Both the position numbers and the translations under genes were made by a program. The notes under the pieces were generated by a model, which was not told the DNA's origin, made no database searches, and was given only the letters and a program-made list of their open reading frames with translations. From Psychrobacter sp. APC 3426 (lineage in GTDB: Bacteria; Pseudomonadota; Gammaproteobacteria; Pseudomonadales; Moraxellaceae), in the NCBI RefSeq assembly GCF_030408035.1, contig NZ_JASDCF010000011.1:1-64000 (forward strand): a stretch of 64,000 nucleotides of DNA, read 5' to 3'. Below, piece after piece: positions 1 through 7,316 of the stretch. Position 1 is the stretch's first letter, and each line of letters begins with the position of its first letter.

Positions 1-149
1 TGTGGTTGAGCACAAAATAGGCTTAATCAAGTTGTTTAAAATCGTGGCTCATAAATATCGCAACCGTCGTCAGCGCTATGATCTTAGAATGAAGCTGTTT
101 GCTGGTATCATTAATTCCGAGCTTAAATTATGACTTTTGCAAGAGGTCT
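1..149 (+). mobile_element. 3' end of an IS5-family-like insertion sequence (transposase C-terminus, partial)
   Basis: An open frame enters from the left edge (from base 2) and stops with TGA at 131-133. The 43 visible residues begin VVEHKIGLIKLFKIV and contain YRNRRQRYDLRM then AGIINSEL. This matches the end of IS5-type DDE transposases, where the catalytic Glu sits in a VE-H/R motif followed by a basic YRNRR stretch. The sequence just after the stop, GACTTTTGCAAGAGGTCT (132-149), is where the terminal inverted repeat is expected, but the other end lies outside the window, so that boundary is inferred. Family assignment is by pattern only. Confidence 0.6.
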
Positions 150-242
150 ATTATTAATTAATAACATTGCTTAGCTGAGCTGCTTACTTGCTATATCTTA
201 AGCGAGTTTTTATCATAGTGGCTATTGTTCACAATATGAAGA

Positions 243-797
243 CTAAACTGTGAACGAGCTGTCGACACTATTATTTGCGCTACTAGAATGGGGATCACTA
301 GCCGACGCCACGGTTAAAAACGGGATACAGCTCTCAAAATCTCGGCAGTCATGACCACGATGACGACGGATAAAATAATCTTGTACCATGCGTGCCTGCT
401 GTTCGATACCATACTTAAAAAAGGATTTTCCTGTTTTTAGCACATAATCATAACGACGATCGATAAGGGCACCGCGCACTACCTTTAGCCCTTGTTGCAA
501 TTGCCATACATGAGTCAGCTCATGTATCAGCCAACTTTGTTTACTCAATGATGATTGGCTAAAATCCGTTATCCAATCTGCTGGGTTAAAGTAGATATTG
601 CCATTAGGACTAACGGCATAGTTTTTTAACACCCACCAAGCCGTCTTAAGCTGAACCGTATCCAAGTTAATACTGTCACCAAATACTGAGCGTCCCAGCG
701 CTATCTCACCAGTCGTCAGCGCACGTGACTGCTGCTTAGTACGTTTAACGTCTAAGTACCGCTTAAATAAGCGCTTGAAAGTCGACTGCAACCTCAT
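243..797 (-). CDS. Small HExxH (zinc-binding-like) protein, 'vgr-related' / DUF4157-like
   Basis: The protein has 184 residues. Around residues 90-97 it carries HELTHVWQ, an HExxH zinc-binding motif in the context (HELTHVxQ) seen in DUF4157-type domains and in proteins often annotated as vgr-related. The N-terminus is basic (RLQSTFKRLFKRYLDVKRTKQQ) with no signal peptide. The middle has NGNIYFNPADWITDF, typical of this group, where the protein surface is set up before the HExxH helix. The tail after about residue 155 is Ser/Asp-rich and probably disordered. It stands alone between the IS5-like remnant and rarA, with no type VI secretion genes in view. Zinc binding is likely from the motif; peptidase activity is unproven and the substrate unknown. 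Confidence 0.6.
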   Translation of the reverse strand: MRLQSTFKRLFKRYLDVKRTKQQSRALTTGEIALGRSVFGDSINLDTVQLKTAWWVLKNYAVSPNGNIYFNPADWITDFSQSSLSKQSWLIHELTHVWQLQQGLKVVRGALIDRRYDYVLKTGKSFFKYGIEQQARMVQDYFIRRHRGHDCRDFESCIPFLTVASASDPHSSSANNSVDSSFTV

Positions 798-1059
798 TAC
801 TGTCTTACCTTATATTCAAAAACTGAGCATTTATAGATGCTATTTGATAAGTACGATTCGTTATAGAACTATTAAGCCTTTAATAAGGGTAAAAAATTAA
901 AAAATAAAGCCCTTAAGACATAAGCTGTACACTTAGCTGACTTTTATTAACGTAAATCTGCGTTAGCCTAGCTAGAGTATGTTTTTTTCATATCAAGCTT
1001 AAAATAAAGACTTTACCCCATAAAAATTAAAAGTTGTTTAATTGATAATAGAGACCTTT

Positions 1060-2349
1060 ATGCCACCTAATTTTCATGCTGATACGCCACTTGCCCAGCG
1101 TATGCGTCCAACGTCACTTGATGCCATTATTGGACAAGAACATCTACTCGCAGCAGGTGCACCGCTACGGCGCTTGGTCGAGCAAGGACATTTGCCATCG
1201 ATTATTTTGCATGGTGAAGCAGGTATTGGTAAAACCACCATCGCGATGTTATTGGCTGATGCGGTTGAACGACCTTTTCACGCGCTTTCTGCCTTGAATA
1301 CTGGGGTCAAGCAGTTGCGCGAAGTGCTAGACACCAAGGATTCATTAAGCTTTGAGTCGCCTGTGGTGTTCATCGATGAGATTCATCGTTTTAATAAAGC
1401 CCAGCAGGATGCGTTACTGGGCGCAGTAGAGTCTGGTGATATCACGTTAATTGGGGCAACGACTGAAAACCCCTCTTTTAGCGTTAACAATGCGCTACTA
1501 TCACGTTGCCAAGTATATCGTTTAGAGCCGCTGACACCTGAACAAATCAGTGCGGTATTACAGCGCGCAATCTCAGAAGACTCTGTATTGAAGCAGCTGA
1601 CGATTGATCTGCAGGCACAACAGACGATTAGCCAATTGGCACATGGCGATGCGAGAAAGGCACTGAATTTATTAGAGCTTGCCATTCAAACGGCAGATAC
1701 TAAGCAGTCATCGCTTGTCATTGATGATGAATTGGTTGCCCGTGTCGCTCAGACAGCTTTAGTCCGCTATGACAAAGATGGTGAGCAGCATTACGATATT
1801 ATATCTGCCATGATAAAATCCGTACGCGGCTCAGACCCAGATGCGGCACTTTATTGGATGGCAAGGATGTTGGTTGGCGGTGAGCCTGCTGACTTCATTG
1901 CGCGGCGCTTGGTCATCTTGGCGAGCGAAGATATCGGAAATGCCAATCCTAATGCCCTACTCCTCGCGGATGCAGCATTACGTAGTGTGCAATCAATCGG
2001 CATGCCAGAAGCACGTATTATCTTGGGGCAAGTTGTGGTGTATCTAGCGACCAGTGCCAAAAGCAATAGCACCTATAAAGCCATCAATGCGGCGATGGCG
2101 TTGGCAGAAAAAGACGCCTCCCCTGTGCCGCTACATTTGCGTAATGGCGTGACCAAACTGATGCGCAATCAAGGCTATGGTCAAGGTTACGCTTATCCAC
2201 ACGATTACCCCAACCACTATTATCCGCAGCATTATTTACCAGACAATTTAATCGGTATGAGCTTTTATGAATTCGCTGACAATCAACGCGAACAACACAG
2301 CAAGCAGTTTATGGATTGGCTAAAAAGCCAAGCGGAGAGTAATGAATAA
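1060..2349 (+). CDS. rarA: Replication-associated recombination protein A (RarA/MgsA), AAA+ ATPase
   Basis: RarA is a clamp-loader-like AAA+ ATPase that acts at stalled replication forks. From the ATG at 1060 the protein has 429 residues, the usual length. Visible motifs are the Walker A GEAGIGKTT (about residues 52-60), Walker B VVFIDEIHRF (about 102-111), sensor-1 region LIGATTENPSF, and the arginine-finger region LLSRCQVYRL. The C-terminal tetramerisation part includes SDPDAALYWMARML and the conserved ending PHDYPNHYYPQHYLPDNL. An upstream in-frame TTG at 1042 would add six residues; ATG 1060 is preferred because MPPNFHADTPLAQRMRP matches the family start, although no strong ribosome binding site is seen. 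It is monocistronic here, followed by the TnpB element. Confidence 0.95.
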   Translation: MPPNFHADTPLAQRMRPTSLDAIIGQEHLLAAGAPLRRLVEQGHLPSIILHGEAGIGKTTIAMLLADAVERPFHALSALNTGVKQLREVLDTKDSLSFESPVVFIDEIHRFNKAQQDALLGAVESGDITLIGATTENPSFSVNNALLSRCQVYRLEPLTPEQISAVLQRAISEDSVLKQLTIDLQAQQTISQLAHGDARKALNLLELAIQTADTKQSSLVIDDELVARVAQTALVRYDKDGEQHYDIISAMIKSVRGSDPDAALYWMARMLVGGEPADFIARRLVILASEDIGNANPNALLLADAALRSVQSIGMPEARIILGQVVVYLATSAKSNSTYKAINAAMALAEKDASPVPLHLRNGVTKLMRNQGYGQGYAYPHDYPNHYYPQHYLPDNLIGMSFYEFADNQREQHSKQFMDWLKSQAESNE

Positions 2350-2490
2350 CCATGCATAATATTGCTCATCCCATTGTGTAATATGCGCTTTAATGCATAA
2401 ATGGTAGCAACCATTGATAATACTGATGACGATTTTCGACAGCCTGGCCCATATAGTTTTGAGATGAGTCAGCACATTGGGATGAAAAGC

Positions 2491-2581
2491 GATGAACTAC
2501 CGACCACCTAAAGAGGTGGCGATTTCTTAGGTAGTACCCATACTTGATACGATGTTTTGTATCAGCGGTTAGGCAAATGGA
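2491..2581 (-). ncRNA. Predicted 3' part of the TnpB omega RNA (right-end scaffold)
   Basis: TnpB proteins are guided by an omega RNA transcribed from the 3' end of tnpB and the right end of the element, with the guide just beyond that end. In this interval, read on the minus strand, two stems are visible: GATAC/GTATC (plus-strand 2546-2562 area) and the terminal CCACCT/AGGTGG stem at 2504-2519. ACTACC (2496-2501) and GGTAGT (2530-2536 area) can pair around the terminal stem. The RNA probably starts inside the tnpB coding end. If the element is active, the guide would be read from about 2491 downward into the rarA-side flank. Role inferred from family knowledge; the 5' end is unknown. Confidence 0.5.
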
Positions 2582-3733
2582 CTAAGCTAACCCCGTCGCA
2601 CCGACGGTTTTGAGTGTTGCCAGCCTTAGTCCTTCGTTTAGGATGTTGCTACTGGCGTTGATGTCTCTATCATGCTTTTGCTGGCAACTCGGACAATTCC
2701 ATGATCTCACCTGTAATGGTAGCTCAGACTTAGTCAGTAAGTGACCACAGCCTGAGCAGGTCTTAGAAGATGGATACCATCGGTCTATTTTGACAAGCGT
2801 TTTGCCGTACCATTCAGCCTTGTAGTTCAGCATGGTGGTGAAGGTTGACCATGAGCTGTCTGATATGGCTTTAGCAAGCTTTCTATTCTTAACCATGCCT
2901 TTGACGTTTAAGTCCTCAATCGCAATCACATCGTGGTTTTTGATGAGATTGAATGAGAGTTTGTGTAGAAAGTCTTTTCGGCAATTCGTGATACGCTCGT
3001 AGACTTTGGCGACTTTAACTTTTTGCTTTTGATAGTTGCGGCTCTCTGACAGCTTTCGTTGATCCGCTTTGGCCACTTCTCTACGCTTGGCCAGTATCTT
3101 TTGTTCTCGCGCAAGCTTATGTTGCAGCTTAGATAAAAAGGTAGGATTGGCAACTTTTGTACCGTCCGATAAGACGATAAAGTCAGTCAGTCCTAAATCA
3201 ATGCCGATGTTAGAGTGGGTTTTTGGCAGTGTTGTAGCGATGGTTTCAACCAATAGACTGGCATAGTACTTGCCTGATGGGGTGCGGCTGATGGTGGCGC
3301 TCTTTATTAAGCCATTTACCTTGCTTGGAAATTTAGCGTTGATGTGACCTATTTTAGGCAGTTTGACAGTGCTGTCTGTGATCGCCACTGTGCCCTTTTG
3401 GTTGTTGGTCGTATAACTATCCTTAATTCCTTTTTTCTTGAATTTTGGGAAGCCTAAACCTTGCTTGAAAAACTTACTATAAGCCGTCCGAAGGTTTTGT
3501 TGTACGTTGGCTAGTGCCAGGCTATCGACTTCTTTAAGCCATTCAAATTCTTTTTTATAGTGAGCAGGAGTGTTTTTAAGCTCGGTCTTATGCTCGTTGT
3601 AATACTCAATCTTGTCACTAAGCATCCTATTCCAAATAAAGCGTGTGCAGCCAAATGATTTAGCAAAAAATATTTGCTGACCCTCATTAGGGTATAATCT
3701 TACTTTATGGGCTTTTAGGATTTGTTTTGGCAT
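2582..3733 (-). CDS. tnpB: RNA-guided endonuclease TnpB (IS605 OrfB family)
   Basis: TnpB is the RNA-guided DNA nuclease of IS200/IS605 transposons and the ancestor of Cas12. The protein has 383 residues from the ATG at 3733 (a TTG at 3754 gives seven more). The start KAHKVRLYPNEGQ and FGCTRFIWN are the classic helix-turn-helix N-terminus. The RuvC residues are all present: Asp in IGIDLGLTD, Glu in IAIEDLNVKGM, and Asp in HDRDINASSNI. A CxxC...CxxC zinc finger (TCSGCG, NCPSCQ) lies between the last two. The gene has no frameshift or stop, so it could be functional. A TACAAT box sits just before the start. No transposase gene is next to it. Confidence 0.93.
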   Translation of the reverse strand: MPKQILKAHKVRLYPNEGQQIFFAKSFGCTRFIWNRMLSDKIEYYNEHKTELKNTPAHYKKEFEWLKEVDSLALANVQQNLRTAYSKFFKQGLGFPKFKKKGIKDSYTTNNQKGTVAITDSTVKLPKIGHINAKFPSKVNGLIKSATISRTPSGKYYASLLVETIATTLPKTHSNIGIDLGLTDFIVLSDGTKVANPTFLSKLQHKLAREQKILAKRREVAKADQRKLSESRNYQKQKVKVAKVYERITNCRKDFLHKLSFNLIKNHDVIAIEDLNVKGMVKNRKLAKAISDSSWSTFTTMLNYKAEWYGKTLVKIDRWYPSSKTCSGCGHLLTKSELPLQVRSWNCPSCQQKHDRDINASSNILNEGLRLATLKTVGATGLA

Positions 3734-3771
3734 GAAGCTATTGTACCATATCAAAAGTCTGACGCATTCAT

Positions 3772-3793
3772 CCCACTACTTTAGAAGTAGGGG
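3772..3793. repeat. Left-end hairpin of the TnpB element
   Basis: The stem CTACTT (3776-3781) pairs with AAGTAG (3785-3790) over a TAG loop, and CCC (3772-3774) pairs with GGG (3791-3793) across a bulged A. It sits about 40 bp upstream of the tnpB start, where the transposase-recognition hairpin of the left end is expected. Confidence 0.5.
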
Positions 3794-3994
3794 AATTCTG
3801 CGCTGAAAATGTTAAAATGTCCTCATATTGATATATAAGCAATGATTCAATAGCGCCTACAGTCGATCCATTCGGTCGAGCTTACTTTGCTTAACCGCAA
3901 CAGCGCTCTGTAGCGTCTACTGCTACAATAGTCAGACAACGCTTTATATTCCAAATCACACCTATCTATAAATAATAAAATATTGAGACTTACT

Positions 3995-5116
3995 ATGAGT
4001 TTAAATACGATTCCTGAGATTATCAAAGACATTCGTGCTGGAAAAATGGTCATCTTGATGGATGATGAAGACCGCGAAAACGAAGGCGATATCATTATGG
4101 CAGCGACGCATGTGCGCCCTGAAGATATTAACTTTATGATTACCCATGCACGCGGCTTGGTGTGCTTGACCTTATCGCAAGCACGTTGCCAACAGTTGGC
4201 ATTGCCACTGATGTCAGATCGTAACGAGGCAAAATTCAGTACCAACTTTACGGTGTCTATCGAAGCGGCTGAAGGTGTCACTACCGGTATCTCTGCTGCA
4301 GATCGCGCGCGTACTATTCAAGCGGCGGTATCATCGGCAGCGAAGCCAGAAGACATCGTTCAGCCTGGTCATATCTTTCCAATCATGGCACAAAATGGCG
4401 GTGTCCTACATCGTGCCGGTCATACAGAAGCGGGTTGTGATTTGGCGCGCCTAGCAGGTCTAGAGCCAGCAGCCGTCATCGTAGAAATCATCAATGCTGA
4501 CGGTACGATGGCACGCCGTGATGATCTTGAGATATTTGCTAAAGAACATGGCATCAAGATGGGCACGATTGCTGACCTGATTAACTATCGCATTGCCAAT
4601 GAGCAAACGGTAGAAGAAATTGAGTCGCGTCCTTTCGAAACAGAGCACGGCACCTTTACCCTACATCGTTTCCGTGAGTTTGGTGCAGATGAAACGCATA
4701 TTGCCTTGGTAAAAGGTGATGTGAGCGAAGGCGTCAGCACCGTCCGTGTCCATGGTTTCCATCCGTTACGTGACTTGTTCGCGGCCAAAAACGATACCAC
4801 AGGTCGTAGTGGCTGGAGTGTGCAGTCAGCGATGGAAGAGATTAGCGCTTCAGAGCGCGGTGTGTTGGTTTGGATTGGTAGCCATCAACCGATTGATTTG
4901 GGTGATGCCCTAGACAAGGCTGCAGACAATGAATCGCTATCGACGATTACCCAGCAGCCATATCGTAGCATAGGGGTGGGCGCGCAGATTTTACGTCATC
5001 TTGGCGTTCGTGATATGCGCCTGCTATCATCGCCAATGAAATTCTATGCGCTATCAGGCTTTGATTTAAATGTGGTAGATTTTGTGCATGCGCCAGCGCA
5101 AGGTCAAGACGACTAA
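3995..5116 (+). CDS. ribB: 3,4-dihydroxy-2-butanone 4-phosphate synthase fused to a degenerate GTP cyclohydrolase II domain (RibBX type)
   Basis: The enzyme makes the four-carbon riboflavin precursor from ribulose 5-phosphate in the cytosol. Residues 1-205 form an intact RibB domain: MDDEDRENEGDIIM (metal-binding acidic loop), the Ser/Thr-rich FTVSIEA-GVTTGISA region, and HRAGHTEAGCDLARLAG. Residues 206-373 align with GTP cyclohydrolase II, but the three zinc cysteines and the QEGRGIGL motif are absent; the domain keeps only its scaffold (RVHGFHPLRDLF, RSIGVGAQILRHLGVRDM). Such RibBA-like proteins with an inactive RibA half are called RibBX. The ATG at 3995 is chosen over a TTG at 3983. No FMN riboswitch is visible upstream. 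A separate ribA must exist elsewhere if riboflavin is made. Confidence 0.92.
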   Translation: MSLNTIPEIIKDIRAGKMVILMDDEDRENEGDIIMAATHVRPEDINFMITHARGLVCLTLSQARCQQLALPLMSDRNEAKFSTNFTVSIEAAEGVTTGISAADRARTIQAAVSSAAKPEDIVQPGHIFPIMAQNGGVLHRAGHTEAGCDLARLAGLEPAAVIVEIINADGTMARRDDLEIFAKEHGIKMGTIADLINYRIANEQTVEEIESRPFETEHGTFTLHRFREFGADETHIALVKGDVSEGVSTVRVHGFHPLRDLFAAKNDTTGRSGWSVQSAMEEISASERGVLVWIGSHQPIDLGDALDKAADNESLSTITQQPYRSIGVGAQILRHLGVRDMRLLSSPMKFYALSGFDLNVVDFVHAPAQGQDD

Positions 5117-5194
5117 GTGGCTTAAGTTGGGTTATTAAACTCATGATAAGCCCTTCGGAAAACTGCTCAAAACAAGTGCTGAGAAACGCACTCA

Positions 5195-5229
5195 AAAAAG
5201 GCACGCTAATCAGATTAGCGTGCCTTTTT
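5195..5229. terminator. Bidirectional intrinsic terminator after ribB
   Basis: AAAAAGGCACGCTAAT (5195-5210) pairs perfectly with ATTAGCGTGCCTTTTT (5214-5229) over a 3-base loop, with T-runs on both strands. The IS3 element is inserted 8 bp beyond it. Confidence 0.9.
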
Positions 5230-5278
5230 ATTGTTCATGTCCCGTCCTAGAATGAGTTGACACATTTTAGGCGGTATT

Positions 5279-5689
5279 ATGTCAAACATAGAGAACAAAA
5301 GAGCTAAGCGTAGTCAAAAAGATTACACCTTAGGCTTTAAATTAAGCGTTGTAAGTAGTGTTGAAAAAGGCGACATGACCTATAAACAAGCGCAAGCTAT
5401 TTATGGTATTCAGGGTCGTAGTACCGTATTGGTATGGCTACGAAAGCATGGTAAATTAGACTGGACAGGTTTTAACCAGCGGAGGCGTTGCCCTATGTCA
5501 GTCCATAACTCTAGTGTAGAAACACCCGCTCAGCGGATAAAACGCCTAGAGCGAGAGCTTGCAGATGAAAGAGATCGTAATCTTATTCTAAATACTATGA
5601 TTGACGTTTACGACAAAGACTATGGAGTAAACCTGAGAAAAAAGTCTGTCACGACAGTCTCTGGCAACTCAAGCAAAACGGACAAGTGA
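5279..5689 (+). CDS. IS3-family transposase OrfA (helix-turn-helix subunit)
   Basis: The protein has 136 residues. Residues 10-70 form the InsE-like helix-turn-helix that binds the IS ends (KDYTLGFKLSVVSSVEKGDMTYKQAQ...RSTVLVWLRKHGKLDW). Residues 80-115 form a Leu-heptad coiled coil (QRIKRLERELADERDRNLIL) used for multimerisation with OrfAB. The gene overlaps orfB by 4 bp (GTGA, 5686-5689). By itself OrfA usually acts as a regulator of transposition. Confidence 0.9.
   Translation: MSNIENKRAKRSQKDYTLGFKLSVVSSVEKGDMTYKQAQAIYGIQGRSTVLVWLRKHGKLDWTGFNQRRRCPMSVHNSSVETPAQRIKRLERELADERDRNLILNTMIDVYDKDYGVNLRKKSVTTVSGNSSKTDK
5638..5657 (+). promoter_or_regulatory. Programmed -1 ribosomal frameshift site of the IS3 element
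   Basis: A AAA AAG occupies 5638-5644, with AAA and AAG as in-frame orfA codons, which is the canonical bacterial slippery heptamer. A short stem CTGT/ACAG follows at 5646-5657. After slipping back one base the frame is open through to orfB (KKVCHDSLWQLKQNGQVSLA), giving an OrfAB fusion. Confidence 0.82.
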
Positions 5690-6474
5690 GTTTAGCTGTA
5701 CTGTCACAGTGGATTGGTTTTTATCGTCAGTTCATGCCAAAGCTTGGGGGACGTAAACTGTACTACCTGATCAAACCTAAGCTTATAGATGCGGGTATTA
5801 AACTAGGACGAGATGGCTTCTTTGATTACTTACGGACAAATGACTTACTGGTGAAACCCAAACGTAGCTATACTAAGACGACTAACAGTAAGCACTGGCT
5901 CAAGAAACATCCTAATTTGTTAAAGGATAATCAAAACCAACCTTTCATGCCAGAGCAAGTACTCGTGGCAGACATCACCTACGTAAAGTCTGGTGAGGGT
6001 ACTCACTATTTATCACTGGTGACAGATGCTTATTCAAGACATATTATGGGCTATCATTTAAGTGAGGATATGAGAGCTTGCAGTGTGGTCAAAGCATTAA
6101 AGATGGTGCAGTCTAACCGCTGCTATGATCATACTGCTATTCATCATTCAGACAGAGGGCTACAGTACTGCTCCGAGCTATACCAAGAGGCGCTACAGGC
6201 CTATAAAATAGTTCCATCAATGACGGATGGCTATGATTGCTACCAAAATGCCTTGGCTGAAAGAATCAATGGCATACTAAAGTATGAGTTCCTGCTGTAC
6301 GAGTGTAATACCTTTAACGAATTGAAAGTACTGATTAAAGAGTCTATTCATATCTATAATGAGAGGCGACCGCATTTGAGTTTAAATATGCTAACACCGA
6401 ACCAAGTCCATAGAAATATAGGATATAACTCTCAAAGAAAAAGTCAGATACTTGCAGTATCTGACTTCTCATAA
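5686..6474 (+). CDS. IS3-family transposase OrfB (DDE integrase domain)
   Basis: The GTG-initiated frame has 262 residues, but the active protein is expected to be the OrfAB frameshift product. It carries the rve integrase core: first Asp in VADITYV, second Asp in HHSDRGLQYCS, and Glu in NALAERINGILKYE, followed by the usual YNERRPHLSLNMLTPNQVH ending. The N-terminal HTH_21-like region (YLIKPKLIDAGIKLGRDGFFDYLR) is complete. No stop or frameshift is seen. Confidence 0.93.
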   Translation: MSLAVLSQWIGFYRQFMPKLGGRKLYYLIKPKLIDAGIKLGRDGFFDYLRTNDLLVKPKRSYTKTTNSKHWLKKHPNLLKDNQNQPFMPEQVLVADITYVKSGEGTHYLSLVTDAYSRHIMGYHLSEDMRACSVVKALKMVQSNRCYDHTAIHHSDRGLQYCSELYQEALQAYKIVPSMTDGYDCYQNALAERINGILKYEFLLYECNTFNELKVLIKESIHIYNERRPHLSLNMLTPNQVHRNIGYNSQRKSQILAVSDFS

Positions 6475-6546
6475 ACTCTCAACCTATTCTAGGACGGGAC
6501 ATCAACTATTTTACCGCTTAGCTATAAATTGCAGTGACGTCAGTGA

Positions 6547-6684
6547 TATAGTTAGTGAAAAGTAATATCGATACATTACGCACTGCTGATATCAATTTTT
6601 CTTGCTTGCTGTGCTTGCGCAGACAGAGGCTACAAAAAATTGATATCAGCAATACCGTAGCGTTTTTAGGGTTTGTTGACTATA
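6547..6684 (+). repeat. Hairpin MITE-like element, copy A
   Basis: An inner stem TGCTGATATCAATTTTT / AAAAATTGATATCAGCA brackets a core TTGCTTGCTGTGCTTGCGC...GACAGAGGCT shared with copies B (16038), C (34611) and D (58547). The outer ends are related: TATAGTTAG at 6547 and, inverted, TTGACTATAG at 6676-6685. The right end runs into the stop codon of the neighbouring thioesterase gene. It fills most of the gap between the IS3 element and that gene. Confidence 0.75.
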
Positions 6685-7171
6685 GATTAGGCGTGTGACC
6701 GACTGTTTGTTCCAGCGCCAACAAGCGCTCACGCTCCTCGAGTGTCCATGGCAGCTTAGTTTTGCCATCACTCTCTAAGCGTACTATCACAGCTTCAGCA
6801 GTAGCAACCACAGCTTGCTGCGCAGTGCTATAGTAGCTATATTCTATAACAATACTGGTCGTGCCCAAGCGTTGGCAGCGTACGCCCAACAATAGAGTGT
6901 CAGGATATACGACTGGACGTAAATACTGACAGCTAGACTGAGCAAGGACGGTCACCATACTGCCATCAAACATACCCAAAATTTGTAAATAAGCGATGCG
7001 CGCTGATTCAGCATAACGATAGAACACCACATTATTCAAATGATTAAAGGCATCCATCTCGCCCCAATGAATGGGCTGATTGTGTATTACTGGATAGTTT
7101 GCCAACTCAGTAGGCGTCGTTTTTTCTGCTGTATTCGCTGTAGATTGAGCTGTTTTGTTAAAATCGGTCAT
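6680..7171 (-). CDS. Hotdog-fold acyl-CoA thioesterase (4HBT / YbgC-FadM type)
   Basis: The protein has 163 residues with a single hotdog domain at about residues 30-140. The 4HBT signature is HWGEMDAFNHLNNVVFYRYAESARIAYL: the Asp of MDAFNHLNN is the catalytic residue of the YbgC/FadM group. This family hydrolyses acyl-CoA thioesters in the cytosol; the chain length preferred is not readable from sequence. The first 25 residues are Thr/Ala-rich and probably flexible. The gene is flanked by repeat elements on both sides (copy A downstream and the 93-bp repeat upstream), so it appears to be transcribed alone. Confidence 0.88.
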   Translation of the reverse strand: MTDFNKTAQSTANTAEKTTPTELANYPVIHNQPIHWGEMDAFNHLNNVVFYRYAESARIAYLQILGMFDGSMVTVLAQSSCQYLRPVVYPDTLLLGVRCQRLGTTSIVIEYSYYSTAQQAVVATAEAVIVRLESDGKTKLPWTLEERERLLALEQTVGHTPNL

Positions 7172-7191
7172 AGTTTACCTTTATTATTCTA

Positions 7192-7284
7192 TAGTCAATC
7201 CACTATAAAAAAGTTACATCGTTAACCTCGCTTGAAGTATTACATATACATCTGCACTCAGTTGCCTTGTACCTTTTTTAAATT
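7192..7284 (+). repeat. 93-bp dispersed repeat, copy 1
   Basis: This block starts TAGTCAATCCACTATAAAA and ends GTACCTTTTTTAAATT. It matches 42614-42706 without gaps, 83 of 93 bases by eye. Its first about 20 bases are the same end module seen in the hairpin MITE copies. It lies between the thioesterase start and the hemX end. Confidence 0.8.
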
Positions 7285-7316
7285 GAATCACCTATATTAT
7301 TTATCTAACATATCTA

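Larger units (their letters stand above)
2491..3800 (-). mobile_element. Stand-alone TnpB element (IS200/IS605 superfamily, no TnpA), approximate ends
   Basis: This block lies between rarA and ribB and contains one tnpB gene on the minus strand with hairpins at both sides. On the downstream side a perfect 6-bp stem CCACCT/AGGTGG (2504-2509/2514-2519, loop AAAG) is followed on the minus strand by TCGGTAGTTCAT, which resembles the right ends of IS605-type elements (hairpin then GGTTCAC-like end). On the upstream side CTACTT/AAGTAG (3776-3781/3785-3790), extended by CCC/GGG, forms the likely left-end hairpin. No tnpA (Y1 transposase) is present. The exact ends and any target motif cannot be fixed from one copy; the coordinates are estimates. 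Confidence 0.65.
5238..6501 (+). mobile_element. Complete IS3-family insertion sequence, 1264 bp
   Basis: The ends are imperfect inverted repeats. The left end TGTCCCGTCCTAGAATGAGT (from 5238) matches the complement of the right end TGTCCCGTCCTAGAATAGGT (from 6501): 16 identical outer bases, and about 22 of 25 overall. TCA flanks both sides (5235-5237 and 6502-6504), a 3-bp target duplication normal for IS3. Inside are orfA and orfB in overlapping -1 frames with a slippery A6G. All DDE residues are present and nothing is broken, so the copy looks recent and may be mobile. It landed between the ribB terminator and a hairpin repeat and disrupts no gene. Confidence 0.93.

Noticed and set aside
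132..149. Shared origin of the IS5-like end with the MITE at 60380
   Set aside because: GACTTTTGCAAGAGGTCT has no similarity to GGCGTGTCCTCA, so this IS is not the source of the MITE.
3840..3994. FMN riboswitch before ribB
   Set aside because: The conserved RFN blocks (such as AGGGGCRGGGT and CCGACCGGY) were looked for and are not present.
2350..3994. TnpA (Y1 transposase) partner for the TnpB
   Set aside because: No frame with the HUH/Y1 motifs exists on either strand near the tnpB gene.
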